The notes: generated by a model not told the origin, from the letters alone. DNA of 64,000 bases from Metabacillus indicus LMG 22858 (GCF_000708755.2 NZ_JGVU02000007.1:186001-250000); one strand, 5' to 3'. Positions 33,872 through 42,238 are shown, counted from the first letter of the stretch. Numbers and translations are program-made.

Positions 33872-34807
33872 CTAAAACACCGAACGATCACTAAATTTCT
33901 TAGTGAGGCGGTTTGTAATAAGCACCAGGATCAGCGAGATGATTGAAATTCCAAGACCGACAGCAGTCGCATACGAGAAATCCCCCTGGGCAAGCCCGAT
34001 CTTATAAACGTACGAATTGATTACCTCTGCATGAGATGCATTCAGCGGATTCATGAGTACAAGCGTCTGGTCAAGATTGGATCCAAGAATGCCTCCAACT
34101 GCAAGAATAAACATCAGCGAGATGATAAATTTCATCAGCGGCAGCGTAATGTGCCAGATTTGCTGAAGCTTGGTGGCACCATCCATTTTCGCCGCTTCAT
34201 AATAGGTAGGATCTATTCCTGCCATTGTCGCAAGGTAAATAATCGTTCCCCAGCCCACACCCTTCCATACGTCTGAAAGGACAGCAATCATCCAGTAGCT
34301 TTCTGGTTCCACAAGGAAGTTTCTAGGACTGTCCAGTACACCAATTCCGACTAAAATTGTATTGAGCATGCCGGTTGTCGACAGCCAGCTGATCAGCATT
34401 CCACCAACAACAATCCATGACAGAAAATGCGGCAGATAGGAAATGGTCTGAACCCACTTCTTAAACCATCCATCCTTTAATTCAAAAATCATGATCGCAA
34501 GGATAATCGGTGCTGTAAATCCGATCAGCAGTTTCAGAAAGCTAATCGCAAGCGTATTGACAACCGAATCCCAGAAAAACTTGTCTCCAAATGCCACTTT
34601 GAAATTCTCCCACCCCACCCAGGGTGCCGAGGCAATCGTGTCTGTAACCGAGAAGCTCTTAAAAGCGATAGTTAATCCGTAAATTGGCACATAACAGAAA
34701 ATAATCATAAAAATAATGCCGGGAAGCACCATGACCTGAAGCGGCCACTGCTCCTTAAGCTTTTTCAAGAAAGGCTTTTTACTTACTTGCACTCCTTCTA
34801 TTGCCAT
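33872..34807 (-). CDS. Sugar ABC transporter permease (LplB/YteP type)
   Basis: This 311-residue permease has six membrane helices. The EAA loop is DPTYYEAAKMDGATKLQQIWHI, with ITLPLMKFIISLMFILAVGG after it. ATG 34807 follows GAAGGGAGAAGGG. It is the first gene of the transporter operon. Its leader contains the LacI-family operator (34831-34846) and a strong cre-like site (34875-34888), so it is probably induced by the sugar and repressed by glucose. Confidence 0.9.
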   Translation of the reverse strand: MAIEGVQVSKKPFLKKLKEQWPLQVMVLPGIIFMIIFCYVPIYGLTIAFKSFSVTDTIASAPWVGWENFKVAFGDKFFWDSVVNTLAISFLKLLIGFTAPIILAIMIFELKDGWFKKWVQTISYLPHFLSWIVVGGMLISWLSTTGMLNTILVGIGVLDSPRNFLVEPESYWMIAVLSDVWKGVGWGTIIYLATMAGIDPTYYEAAKMDGATKLQQIWHITLPLMKFIISLMFILAVGGILGSNLDQTLVLMNPLNASHAEVINSYVYKIGLAQGDFSYATAVGLGISIISLILVLITNRLTKKFSDRSVF

Positions 34808-34830
34808 TTCCCTTCTCCCTTCGCTGTTGC

Positions 34831-34846
34831 ATAAAAACGTTTTTAT
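34831..34846. promoter_or_regulatory. LacI-family operator before the transporter operon
   Basis: ATAAAAACGTTTTTAT is a perfect 16-bp palindrome with the central CG typical of LacI/GalR operators. It lies 24 bp upstream of the LplB-like start codon, where a bound repressor would block elongation. The same sequence recurs at 35926-35943 and, with one altered end, at 36086-36101. Confidence 0.85.
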
Positions 34847-34874
34847 TTTAAAGTAAATATAAAAGCACTTAGTT

Positions 34875-34888
34875 TGTAAGCGCTTTTA
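34875..34888. promoter_or_regulatory. Candidate CcpA (cre) site before the transporter operon
   Basis: TGTAAGCGCTTTTA matches TGNAARCGNWWWCA except for one base and is itself nearly palindromic. It lies between the LacI regulator stop codon and the transporter operator. Confidence 0.65.
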
Positions 34889-34891
34889 TAG

Positions 34892-35908
34892 TTAGTCATT
34901 CATAAAAACCATTTTATTTACCGAGCATGAATTTCTTACAACCAGTGTTCCTTCAAGCTTGTCCAGCCTGCCTGTATCCTTTTTCTGGATCATGGCGAGC
35001 AGCCGGTTCACTGCCAGAAGCCCCTGTCTTGCAATCGGATTGTTCACAGTCGTAATTGGGGGATTAAAAAAGCCGCTGATGTCGATGTCATCAAACCCAA
35101 TAACGCTTATATCATCCGGCACTACTAACCCTTCTGATTTCAATGCTTTTATTGCTCCAATCGCGCTGAGATCATTTGCTGCAAAAAACGCATCGGGAAG
35201 CCGTTTTCCATTCCTGACGTAGGATTTCACAGCCGAATAGCTCGCTTCTTCTTCGAAGTACCCGACCAGCCGGTGATCTTCATGAAATTCAAGACCCGCT
35301 TCCATAATGGCATCCCTGAATCCGCGGAACCGTTCGATGTCGTCGTATAGATTCGAGTATCCCTGTATGTATCCAAGGCGTTTATGACCCAAATTCATTA
35401 GATAACGGGCAACAACCTGCCCGCCCTTGTAGGAATCAAATACAACACTGGACATCGCCCCGCTTACTTGCTCCCTGTCGAGAAACACAACCGGCGCCTT
35501 TGCCTGTTCGAGCTGCTCAACATTTTTGTCCGTAATATAATCGTTCAAAATAATTGCTCCGTCTACGCGTTTGCCCAGAATACTGCTGAGTGCGCTCCGG
35601 TCATTTTTCGTCACAAACACATTCAGTTCATAACCATTGCGCTCACATTCCTTGTAGACAGCATCGGTCAGAATCCCGTAGTACGGTCCCTGCATGCTTG
35701 TAATAAATAACCCAAGAACCTTCGTCGCGCTTGTTTTCAAATTCCGGCCGTTTACATTGGGAATGTAATTCAGCCTGTTGGCGACATTCAGAACATGCTC
35801 ACGTGTTGCTGCATTGAGCACATCCACGCCGTTCAGAGCATTGGATACGGTTGAAATGGAAACTCCCGCTTCTCTTGCAACGTCTTTAATGGTGATTTTT
35901 GTCGTAAT
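34892..35908 (-). CDS. LacI/GalR-family transcriptional regulator with apparent ATT start
   Basis: This 338-residue repressor has a helix-turn-helix at residues 3-25 (TKITIKDVAREAGVSISTVS), hinge LNYIPN, and a sugar-binding core (VLGLFITSMQGPYYGIL; ISVIGFDDIDISGFFNPPITTV). The first ATG/GTG/TTG in frame (GTG at 35827) would delete the whole DNA-binding domain. Reading upstream, the frame stays open to an ATT codon at 35908, 6 nt after AGGAG, and is closed by TGA four to five codons before that. ATT is therefore the likely start, unless the base is an error or a mutation. The palindrome at 35926-35943 lies next to its ribosome site, implying autoregulation. Confidence 0.85.
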   Translation of the reverse strand: MTTKITIKDVAREAGVSISTVSNALNGVDVLNAATREHVLNVANRLNYIPNVNGRNLKTSATKVLGLFITSMQGPYYGILTDAVYKECERNGYELNVFVTKNDRSALSSILGKRVDGAIILNDYITDKNVEQLEQAKAPVVFLDREQVSGAMSSVVFDSYKGGQVVARYLMNLGHKRLGYIQGYSNLYDDIERFRGFRDAIMEAGLEFHEDHRLVGYFEEEASYSAVKSYVRNGKRLPDAFFAANDLSAIGAIKALKSEGLVVPDDISVIGFDDIDISGFFNPPITTVNNPIARQGLLAVNRLLAMIQKKDTGRLDKLEGTLVVRNSCSVNKMVFMND

Positions 35909-35925
35909 TGTACTCTCCTGCCTTC

Positions 35926-35943
35926 AATAAAAACGTTTTTATT
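35926..35943. promoter_or_regulatory. LacI-family operator before the regulator gene
   Basis: AATAAAAACGTTTTTATT is a perfect 18-bp palindrome, 17 bp upstream of the proposed ATT start codon. It contains the same 16-bp core as the site in front of the transporter operon. Confidence 0.85.
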
Positions 35944-36085
35944 TATGAATCTAGCATACTCCCTAAAATATCCCTGCGCAACGTTTTTTTGACAAAAGAA
36001 GATGAATTTTTTTAATAGACTGATAATTAACCTTTGAAATTCGGATTTATATTCAAAAAAGCCCATCCTTTATGCTATGATAAAA

Positions 36086-36101
36086 ATAAAAACGTTTTCA
36101 A
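36086..36101. promoter_or_regulatory. LacI-family operator before the YesL-like gene
   Basis: ATAAAAACGTTTTCAA keeps the AAAAACGTTTT core of the two other palindromes and lies about 17 bp upstream of the YesL-like start codon. It adds the divergent gene to the same regulon. Confidence 0.75.
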
Positions 36102-36118
36102 ACATCAGGGGGAGTGCC

Positions 36119-36781
36119 ATGAACACAGGAGGATTGGTGCAGCAGCTCTATACCGCAACCGAATGGATCACACGAATCTTTACAGCCAACATCGTCTGGC
36201 TGTTCTTCAGTCTGCCAATTGTCTACTTATCCTTCAATCTATTTGCCGTCAAAGATCCGGCCGGCTTACTAGTAAATGGGCTGACAATCGCTATTTTTAC
36301 ACCTTTCATCCTTTTCCCTGCGACTGCCGCCCTTTTCGGGCTCACGCGGAAATGGGTGACTGCAGACAGTCAGGTTCGGCTGCTCCGCACCTATTGGAAG
36401 CTCTACAAAGAAAACTACACCCGCAGCATGACGGGCGGACTTCTCATTACCCCAATATGGATCATCCTGATTATCGATTACTTTTATTTTGCAAAATCAG
36501 GCTCGCCGCTGTATTATCTATTTCTGGCAATCGGAGTCTTCATGTTCGTGTTCACGATGCATTTCTTTTCAAACACCGTGCACTTTCATCTGACTTTGTT
36601 CCAGTCCCTTAAAAACTCTATGCTGCTTTCAATCGGAAAGCCTGTACATACAATCGGAATTGCAGCAGGCGTCGGTGCACTTTTTTATGTCAGCACCAGC
36701 GTTTTTCCACTGCTTATTTTGCTTGGTTTAGGGAGCTTGACGGCGTGGGTGGCGTTTTATTTATTTTTGAGGGCTGTTTAA
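36119..36781 (+). CDS. YesL-like membrane protein (DUF624)
   Basis: This 220-residue protein has five or six membrane helices (IVWLFFSLPIVYLSFNLFAV near the start). DUF624/YesL proteins are encoded beside LplA/B/C-type polysaccharide uptake systems, such as the rhamnogalacturonan cluster of B. subtilis; their job is unknown but is thought to help the transporter. ATG 36119 follows AGGGGGAG; the frame extends 14 codons upstream, but those codons overlap the operator. The divergent orientation and the shared operator tie it to the GH2/transporter locus. Confidence 0.8.
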   Translation: MNTGGLVQQLYTATEWITRIFTANIVWLFFSLPIVYLSFNLFAVKDPAGLLVNGLTIAIFTPFILFPATAALFGLTRKWVTADSQVRLLRTYWKLYKENYTRSMTGGLLITPIWIILIIDYFYFAKSGSPLYYLFLAIGVFMFVFTMHFFSNTVHFHLTLFQSLKNSMLLSIGKPVHTIGIAAGVGALFYVSTSVFPLLILLGLGSLTAWVAFYLFLRAV

Positions 36782-36800
36782 TTTGCGCTTTAGTGCACGT

Positions 36801-36835
36801 AAAAAAACTCGTCATTTTGTATGGCGAGTTTTTTT
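36801..36835. terminator. Bidirectional terminator after the YesL-like gene
   Basis: An 11-bp stem (AAAAAAACTCG/CGAGTTTTTTT) and 13-nt loop lie between convergent genes. Confidence 0.9.
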
Positions 36836-36856
36836 AGTATTTGTTGCTGCAAGATT

Positions 36857-37444
36857 TCATTCAAATTCATCTATTATCTCAACCACTTCTATTTTCCCAT
36901 TGACCAAAAGCTCCGGCAGTTTATTTTCTTCGCGGTTTTCCCAATAATCCTTTGCCTGCTTCATCTTATCTGAAAACGGAATACAGTCTTCCTTTGGCAG
37001 CAGGCTGCCGTTGCCTTCAAAGCAGCTGCCTTCTACTTTGAGTTTCACAATCTGCAAGACTCCCCGATTATAAGAGTCAAAGATTTTTTTCCATCTCAAA
37101 ATATCCTCATACGTTTTCGCTGCATATAAACATGAAAGCCGTGAAGGGTATTCAGGGTAATCTCGTAATCTGACCATTTCAACGACTGCTTCTCTGACAG
37201 CTCTCATTGTTTTGTCCATATACTTCATTGTTGTTTCTGCATCATCTTTATTCAATTTCAAACCATCATCACATATTCCATTCTGAAGAATCCGGTCAAC
37301 TGTTTCACCTTTGGAATTTATAATATGGGGTTCAAAAAAGAAGCGGAACAGAGAATTATGCTCATAATTGTCAAAGACAATGATCTGACCGGGACTCATT
37401 TTTTTCTTTGTGACTAGATGGTAGACGTAAAAAGGGTTGTTCAT
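36857..37444 (-). CDS. Hypothetical cytoplasmic protein (DUF2441-like)
   Basis: This 195-residue protein has no signal or membrane helix. The N-terminal half ([21 protein letters not shown]) and [24 protein letters not shown] resemble DUF2441 proteins as I remember them, a group with an ADP-ribosyltransferase-like or RES-like look but no proven activity. The middle segment [18 protein letters not shown] and the phrase SCLYAAK are the most distinctive. ATG 37444 follows AGGAGG. The next gene upstream is a small membrane protein. Function is unassigned. Confidence 0.6.
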   Translation of the reverse strand: MNNPFYVYHLVTKKKMSPGQIIVFDNYEHNSLFRFFFEPHIINSKGETVDRILQNGICDDGLKLNKDDAETTMKYMDKTMRAVREAVVEMVRLRDYPEYPSRLSCLYAAKTYEDILRWKKIFDSYNRGVLQIVKLKVEGSCFEGNGSLLPKEDCIPFSDKMKQAKDYWENREENKLPELLVNGKIEVVEIIDEFE

Positions 37445-37474
37445 AGGTTCCTCCTGCTGACTGCTATTGAAAGA

Positions 37475-37651
37475 TTATGTGATTAGAACGCCAATCACAA
37501 TAAAAAGAAGGGAAACAGCAAAAAAGACAAGAAAAAAGTATCCGAAGTACCGGATTGGTTTGGGGAGTTTTTCCATATCAGTCTGCGCAGGCAGTCCCTC
37601 AATTGTTTTCATGTGATCCACAGCATCATTGAATGGTTTTTGATCGGACAT
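37475..37651 (-). CDS. Small single-helix membrane protein
   Basis: This 58-residue ORF has ATG 37651 behind GGAG. A polar N-terminal 33 residues (MSDQKPFNDAVDHMKTIEG) precede one membrane helix (YFGYFFLVFFAVSLLFIVIG), giving an N-in or N-out bitopic protein. It lies 30 bp before the DUF2441-like gene and 29 bp after an acetyltransferase gene on the same strand. No family is recognised. Confidence 0.7.
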   Translation of the reverse strand: MSDQKPFNDAVDHMKTIEGLPAQTDMEKLPKPIRYFGYFFLVFFAVSLLFIVIGVLIT

Positions 37652-37680
37652 CTTGGAAACTCCTCTATTTGGTTTAATTT

Positions 37681-38103
37681 TTACACCTTGCTTTTATTAA
37701 ATTTTGCGAACGCTACCAAATATCCCTTATCACAAGACGAAAATCCGTTCTTTTCATAAAATGACCTAACTTCCTCTGACTCATCAGTCAGTAATACATT
37801 TTGCCTGACGTCTTTGTACTGTTCCAAGACCAGCTTCAAGAGCTCTGAGCCAACACCTCTGTTCCGGCAGGATTCAAGCACCAGTAAATCCTGAATATAA
37901 ATAATGGTCAGCCCATCTCCGACCACTCTGACTAATCCAATTAACTGCCCATGCTCCCATGCAGTTATGACCTTGAGAGAAGATTTGATTGCGCTCATCA
38001 GCTTTGGCATATCTTCTGTATAGGAAGTCCAATTTGCATCCTGATACAAATGCCCGACTTGTTTCTCATCGAGTAAGTTCGTTTCTTTATAGGTAATTTT
38101 CAT
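37681..38103 (-). CDS. GNAT-family acetyltransferase
   Basis: This 140-residue N-acetyltransferase has YIQDLLVLESCRNRGVGSELLKLVL as its acetyl-CoA site and a C-terminal EVRSFYEKNGFSSCDKG. The N-terminal WTSYTEDMPKLMSAIKSS is typical of small YjcF-like acetyltransferases. ATG 38103 follows GAGGAGG. Substrate is unknown. It heads a possible three-gene unit running to 36857. Confidence 0.85.
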   Translation of the reverse strand: MKITYKETNLLDEKQVGHLYQDANWTSYTEDMPKLMSAIKSSLKVITAWEHGQLIGLVRVVGDGLTIIYIQDLLVLESCRNRGVGSELLKLVLEQYKDVRQNVLLTDESEEVRSFYEKNGFSSCDKGYLVAFAKFNKSKV

Positions 38104-38534
38104 CTATGTGCCTCCTCTTATTTATAGTATCAAGGAGACTTCTTATCGTCGCTTAATCATATCTTCACCTTCTCTAACACAACTCATCTTCATTATATTA
38201 TTCTACCATAAACTGTTAAAACCTCTTATATTCAAAAAAGTTCTCCACCCGTTCAAAGAAATTAAGCAGGTGGATGGTGGTATTAGTTACGTTAAAAAGG
38301 ACTGATCACTGTGACCAGTCCTTTCGTTCCTTGTTAGGTTATGTTATCTAATATATTGCGTTTAATAACTTATTAGACAACCTGCAGATAAAGATCTGAT
38401 GAAAATTAGGATGACTTTCACCTAGAATGACCAGGAGAAATATTAGGGAACATTTAGTTTGAATGGGGTCCTTATTTATCTATATGTATTATAGAAAGAT
38501 AGGAAACTCTAAAAGAAATCTCCTTAAAAAGTTC
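38104..38534. other. Intergenic region
   Basis: This is 430 bases between two minus-strand genes. It holds one terminator-like palindrome (38294-38324) and the promoter region of the acetyltransferase unit. A plus-strand frame of 65 codons at 38108-38305 lacks a ribosome site and is not called. Nothing else is recognisable. Confidence 0.5.
38294..38324 (-). terminator. Terminator downstream of the CPBP-lipase operon
   Basis: The stem AAAGGACTG/CAGTCCTTT is extended by inner pairing and followed on the minus strand by TTTTTAACG. It lies about 210 bp past the CPBP gene, the nearest upstream minus-strand gene. Confidence 0.65.
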
Positions 38535-39221
38535 TTACAAAGCCAAAAACACATTCCAAACCATATGAGCTCCTATAACCAGCCACAGAGAGCCAGTCAG
38601 CCCGTAACCAATCCCAAAAGCAAACCCTTTAACAATTCCGCCGACCGGATCAGGGTGCATGATTCCGAACAGGACAGAGGTGAAAATGAGGCCTACAAGA
38701 AAATGATACCGTTCTGTGAGATATCTCTGCAGGATTCCTCTAAATACCAGTTCCTCTGTAACCGGGACAAGTAATCCAATAACCAGAAGATGAAGCAGGA
38801 TTTCAGGCACACTGTATCCAAAAAATGCGGTGCCGTCCAGTACAGATAGGAAACTTTCAAAAGGTGCCGTGCTGTCTTTAACAAGCCATTCATAGAGAAC
38901 AGGAAGGCCGAGGGCTGCTGCAAATCCTGCGAGAAGCTTCCATAAAGATGTTCTTCCTTTGATTAGACTCTCTTTTCCGTAAGCCCATACAGATGGAAAT
39001 ATCTTAAAAAGCAGGGTTATCAGCAAAACAGCCGTCCCCATTGCAGCGGCGCCGTTAATTGTAACGATGTAATCTCTCGTATAAACAGGGCCGAGAAAAA
39101 TAAACACGCCCATAATCACCGAATAGAATACAATATTCAGAGTTAAAAAAAGAGCTAAGAGCCCGCCCCTTGGCCGTTTTGATGCTGTTTCCCGCAATAC
39201 AGGCTCAGTGCTCACCTTCAT
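38535..39221 (-). CDS. CPBP-family intramembrane metalloprotease
   Basis: This 228-residue protein has about seven membrane helices and the CPBP (CAAX protease/bacteriocin-processing) motifs: EELVFRGILQRYL (catalytic Glu-Glu and Arg), then FTSVLFGIMHPDP (His), then VIGAHMVWN (His). In Gram-positive bacteria such genes often sit with bacteriocin, toxin or immunity genes, and some confer self-protection. Here it is 6 bp after the coiled-coil gene in the lipase operon, so it may act on or protect against the toxin module. The natural substrate is unknown. Confidence 0.85.
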   Translation of the reverse strand: MKVSTEPVLRETASKRPRGGLLALFLTLNIVFYSVIMGVFIFLGPVYTRDYIVTINGAAAMGTAVLLITLLFKIFPSVWAYGKESLIKGRTSLWKLLAGFAAALGLPVLYEWLVKDSTAPFESFLSVLDGTAFFGYSVPEILLHLLVIGLLVPVTEELVFRGILQRYLTERYHFLVGLIFTSVLFGIMHPDPVGGIVKGFAFGIGYGLTGSLWLVIGAHMVWNVFLAL

Positions 39222-39227
39222 TCCTCC

Positions 39228-39665
39228 TCAATATAAGCCTTTTACATTTCTAACCACCCAGTTTGCCATCGCAATGCTTTCTTTTAACGATTGAAATTCC
39301 TCTTCCGCCTTTACAGCAGTTTCATGGTTCTCGACAGCTTTTTCATGAAGGGCCTGAATGGCTTCCCCGTCTAGCTCTGATACAAGCCTTCCCTGAATTT
39401 GAACTAAGAAGTTTTTATACGAGTCGTATGAATCAATTGCCGACAGCCCAGATTTAAGTTCACTAAGCTCGCTTTCAACCTTTGCCTCCATCTGCCTCTT
39501 CAGACTTTCCCTCTGACGGATCCGTTCAATTTCTCGGTTGATTGTTTTTTGAACACTCTCGATCTGCTCCATGATGGCATCCTGCGCATCGCCTATCTGT
39601 TCGGCGGCTTCTTTTTGGAGCTGTCTAAGCTCTGCGGTCGCATCCTCAAGCACATTTCCAAACAT
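39228..39665 (-). CDS. Coiled-coil partner protein of the lipase effector
   Basis: This 145-residue protein is almost entirely helical and highly charged, with long heptads (EDATAELRQLQKEAAEQIG and REIERIRQRESLKRQMEAKV). There is no signal peptide and no membrane helix. It lies between the T7SS-like lipase gene (14 bp) and the CPBP gene (6 bp). By position and helical character it could be the small helical partner (Lap-like) that T7SS effectors need for export. No WXG motif is present; AMANWVVRNVKG near the C-terminus has one Trp. Function is inferred only from context. Confidence 0.6.
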   Translation of the reverse strand: MFGNVLEDATAELRQLQKEAAEQIGDAQDAIMEQIESVQKTINREIERIRQRESLKRQMEAKVESELSELKSGLSAIDSYDSYKNFLVQIQGRLVSELDGEAIQALHEKAVENHETAVKAEEEFQSLKESIAMANWVVRNVKGLY

Positions 39666-39679
39666 CCTGATTCCCTCCC

Positions 39680-41116
39680 TTACTGTGAGAGCCAGCTGGC
39701 TAGCAGCCGGTCTCTATCCTCAAACTGAACTGCCATGCTTTCAAACAGTGATTGTATGCTTTCGAGATCTCTCATGGTTTTCTGCAGACTTGAAAGCGCA
39801 CGGTCCAGATTCGCATCCTCATAGAACATCGGAAGCCCTCCACTTTGGGACAGTGACAAGTCACGGATCGCTTCCCTCACGTCCGCCTGTGACAGGAGAT
39901 GAAACTCTCCCGAAAGCTTTGCGTCAAAGTGGCTGATGACATCCTGGACAGCTTCATTATGTACCTGTTCAAACTGAACCACTTTCATCTCAAACGCCTT
40001 CATCTCTTCCACCTTCTGCCCGATCATGTCTGCCATATCCCTGACAGATGACAGATCAAGCTTGATTGATCCGCTGCCGTCTGATGAAAGGGGTGTCCCA
40101 TAGACAAACTCCTCTTTATTCCGGTTATAGAGATACGGCGTATTTTGCGAAGGATCTGTATTAATGGCGTTTCCGTTTTCATCAAATTTAAAGTTTTGTT
40201 CGTTTAGGCCGTGTGTCCCGTCTTCCATAACAGCTGTATCCGTTAAATAGCCAATTGTGCCTCCCAAAAAACCCGGCAAGCCAAACTTCCATGCAAAATT
40301 GCCATTATCCGTACGAAGCTGCCGGTCAAGCATTGGATTATGCGTATAATAGGTTGTTCCACCATGACGCTCATATTCAGTAGACCACCCCGCACCTACA
40401 GCATCGTATGGATCAACGAGGTTAATAGCCGTTTTTTCAAATTCTCCGCTGTAGATTCTTTCTTTCATTTCGTCCGTATATAGATTCATAATCGACGGAC
40501 CGTTAAATCCGTACGAAAAGACTCCGTTATGAATCCCGGCATATTCAGCTTCGGCTTCTCCAAGGGAATGACCAGTAGCAGATATAGTGGAATCTTTATA
40601 CTCTGCCTTCACCTCTGCAACAAGCTTATTGGACTGCTCGAACGCTGTATCCTTTTTTACCAGCTCATACTGGCCGTTCATCAGCAGGGCTTCCTGACCG
40701 GGGCTTCCCGTATACTTAACCAGAGTTTCAGTTCCTTTTTCCTTCAAATACAAGGTAGGAACCTTCGGATCCGCGCCCATTACCACATGTTTCCCATCAG
40801 ATGTAAGCACATCGGTCGCTACCTGGCTCGTATCCGTCCCGGCAAAGCCGACTACAACATTTTCAGGAGTTTCACTCTTGATCCACTCTCCATTTACTTT
40901 TTCTCCCTGCGAAAAAACAAATGCATCAAGACCTGTGTGCGGATCTCTTTCTACTCGTTCTACAAACCAATACTCATCCGTATGAGCGTTTACCTTAATC
41001 TTTATAGGAACTTCAAGTTCATGGGCTTTCTCCAAACGCTCATAATTGTAAGTATTTGAAGAAATGGAATAATAGGTTTGTTCGGTAAGATTTGGAATAT
41101 TTATTTCCTGTTTCAT
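39680..41116 (-). CDS. Putative T7SS lipase effector with reversed domain order (TslA-like)
   Basis: This 478-residue protein starts at ATG 41116 after AAGGTG. Residues 1-310 form an alpha/beta-hydrolase of the class-3 lipase type: VVVGFAGTD as the oxyanion strand, TGHSLGEAEA with nucleophile Ser184, and INLVDPYDAVG as a likely acid region. There is no signal peptide. Residues about 350-478 are helical (SVRDMADMIGQKVEEMKAF, FEQVHNEAVQDVISHFDAKL) and look like an LXG/WXG-type targeting hairpin placed at the C-terminus. This reversed order matches what I recall of S. aureus TslA, a type VII secreted antibacterial lipase. Tandem lipoprotein genes diverge from it 51 bp away, as expected for surface immunity proteins. 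Confidence 0.7.
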   Translation of the reverse strand: MKQEINIPNLTEQTYYSISSNTYNYERLEKAHELEVPIKIKVNAHTDEYWFVERVERDPHTGLDAFVFSQGEKVNGEWIKSETPENVVVGFAGTDTSQVATDVLTSDGKHVVMGADPKVPTLYLKEKGTETLVKYTGSPGQEALLMNGQYELVKKDTAFEQSNKLVAEVKAEYKDSTISATGHSLGEAEAEYAGIHNGVFSYGFNGPSIMNLYTDEMKERIYSGEFEKTAINLVDPYDAVGAGWSTEYERHGGTTYYTHNPMLDRQLRTDNGNFAWKFGLPGFLGGTIGYLTDTAVMEDGTHGLNEQNFKFDENGNAINTDPSQNTPYLYNRNKEEFVYGTPLSSDGSGSIKLDLSSVRDMADMIGQKVEEMKAFEMKVVQFEQVHNEAVQDVISHFDAKLSGEFHLLSQADVREAIRDLSLSQSGGLPMFYEDANLDRALSSLQKTMRDLESIQSLFESMAVQFEDRDRLLASWLSQ

Positions 41117-41167
41117 ATACAACACCTTCTTATTTTTGTAAAATAAATAACAGAGAGGAGAATGAAT

Positions 41168-41491
41168 GTGAAAAACAACAAATTCATCACCTTTAGTTTG
41201 ATTACTTTAATCGTGTTAGGAGCTGTTCTGATGGGCTGCAACAATAGTACAAATGAACAATCGGAAAAAGAAGCAGAATTAGAAGAGGCAAAAAAAATTA
41301 CAGAGAAACATATTAAAGAGAATTATAAAGACATTGACACCGTTACTTTTACAGAAAACAAAACCAATCCAATGGGCATTTTAGTTTTAGAAGGCTACAT
41401 AAATAATGATAAAGAAAAAACTTTTTCACTTGACTACGACTACGGACAAAAAGACGTAATCGGAGGACTCGTTCTTGCAGATATAAAATAG
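41168..41491 (+). CDS. Small lipoprotein, DUF1433-like, putative immunity (copy 1)
   Basis: This protein of about 107 residues is exported as a lipoprotein, with lipobox LMGC. GTG 41168 is 7 nt after GAGGAG; ATG 41162 is too close to that site. The mature part has a helix (AKKITEKHIKENYKDIDTV), then NPMGILVLEGYINNDKEKTF and a final YDYGQKDVIGG. This pattern of NPMG, GYxNxDK and YDxxQKD is shared by the next three lipoproteins and resembles DUF1433 proteins of staphylococci as I remember them. It diverges from the lipase gene; neutralising that lipase at the membrane is the inferred role. Confidence 0.7.
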   Translation: MKNNKFITFSLITLIVLGAVLMGCNNSTNEQSEKEAELEEAKKITEKHIKENYKDIDTVTFTENKTNPMGILVLEGYINNDKEKTFSLDYDYGQKDVIGGLVLADIK

Positions 41492-41500
41492 AAATGGATC

Positions 41501-41530
41501 AAACTTCATTACTATATAATGAAGTTTTTT
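41501..41530 (+). terminator. Terminator after lipoprotein copy 1
   Basis: A 10-bp stem (AAACTTCATT/AATGAAGTTT) followed by TTTT lies 9 bp after the stop codon, implying that the copies are separately transcribed. Confidence 0.8.
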
Positions 41531-41690
41531 CTGTTACCTAAGACTCACAAGATAGTCCTATAAGGTCTTTTTCCCAAAATCCACAAGATAAAACCACTTA
41601 TTTCCATATAAATTAAATGATCGTGGTTTTTATATGGTTTATAAAAGATCAACAGTCTTTAATATCTAAATCATTTATCAGAGGTGAAAA

Positions 41691-42002
41691 ATGGGAAAAA
41701 CCTTTATCATCAGCTTTACGCTTATGTTATTGTTAGCCTCGATTTCAATGAGCTGTAACACTCAAAAAATAAATAATGATGATCCTAAAATTAAAGAAGC
41801 TGAGCTTGCTGTACAAAAACACCTCAAAAAGAACTACAAGGATGTTGAATCAATTTCTTTTACAAATCATGAGAAAAACCCTATGGGAGTTCTAATGGTC
41901 AGAGGTTATCTAAATGATGATCAATCCAAGAAATTCTCTGTACACTACGACTTTAATCAGAAAGATATTGTTGTAGGAATAGTTAATGCTGATCCTAAAT
42001 AA
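41691..42002 (+). CDS. Small lipoprotein, DUF1433-like, putative immunity (copy 2)
   Basis: This 103-residue lipoprotein has lipobox SMSC (after LLLASI) and start ATG 41691 behind GAGGTG. The mature domain repeats the family pattern: QKHLKKNYKDVESISF, NPMGVLMVRGYLNDDQSKKF, YDFNQKDIVVG. It lies 200 bp after copy 1, separated by a terminator, so it has its own promoter. The most variable residues among copies fall in the helix after the lipobox and around the second strand, as expected if the copies recognise toxin variants. Confidence 0.7.
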   Translation: MGKTFIISFTLMLLLASISMSCNTQKINNDDPKIKEAELAVQKHLKKNYKDVESISFTNHEKNPMGVLMVRGYLNDDQSKKFSVHYDFNQKDIVVGIVNADPK

Positions 42003-42238
42003 TACATGTTTTTGAAATCTTATTTAAAGACAGATTTTCTAATACCCCAATAGCTTATCTAGTTCTTTTCTAATAGTCTAAAGATGAAGAATACGTCTGT
42101 TTCTATGTTAAATTAAGGAAACATAGAATTAAACCCTGCAAATATCACTTTCTGTTTTTTAGGTTAAAGCTCCTATAGAATACCTGATTTTACTTTGTTT
42201 AATGTACTGGCTAATACTGAAAAAGGAGGTCCACACAT

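Noticed and set aside
38108..38305. 65-codon plus-strand frame in the intergenic region
   Set aside because: It has no ribosome site, sits antisense to the acetyltransferase promoter, and runs into a terminator hairpin.
41492..42238. Possible further lipoprotein copies in the gaps of the array
   Set aside because: The gaps between copies 1, 2 and 3 contain terminators and AT-rich DNA but no NPMG- or GYLN-like coding traces. Only the gap after copy 3 has a remnant.
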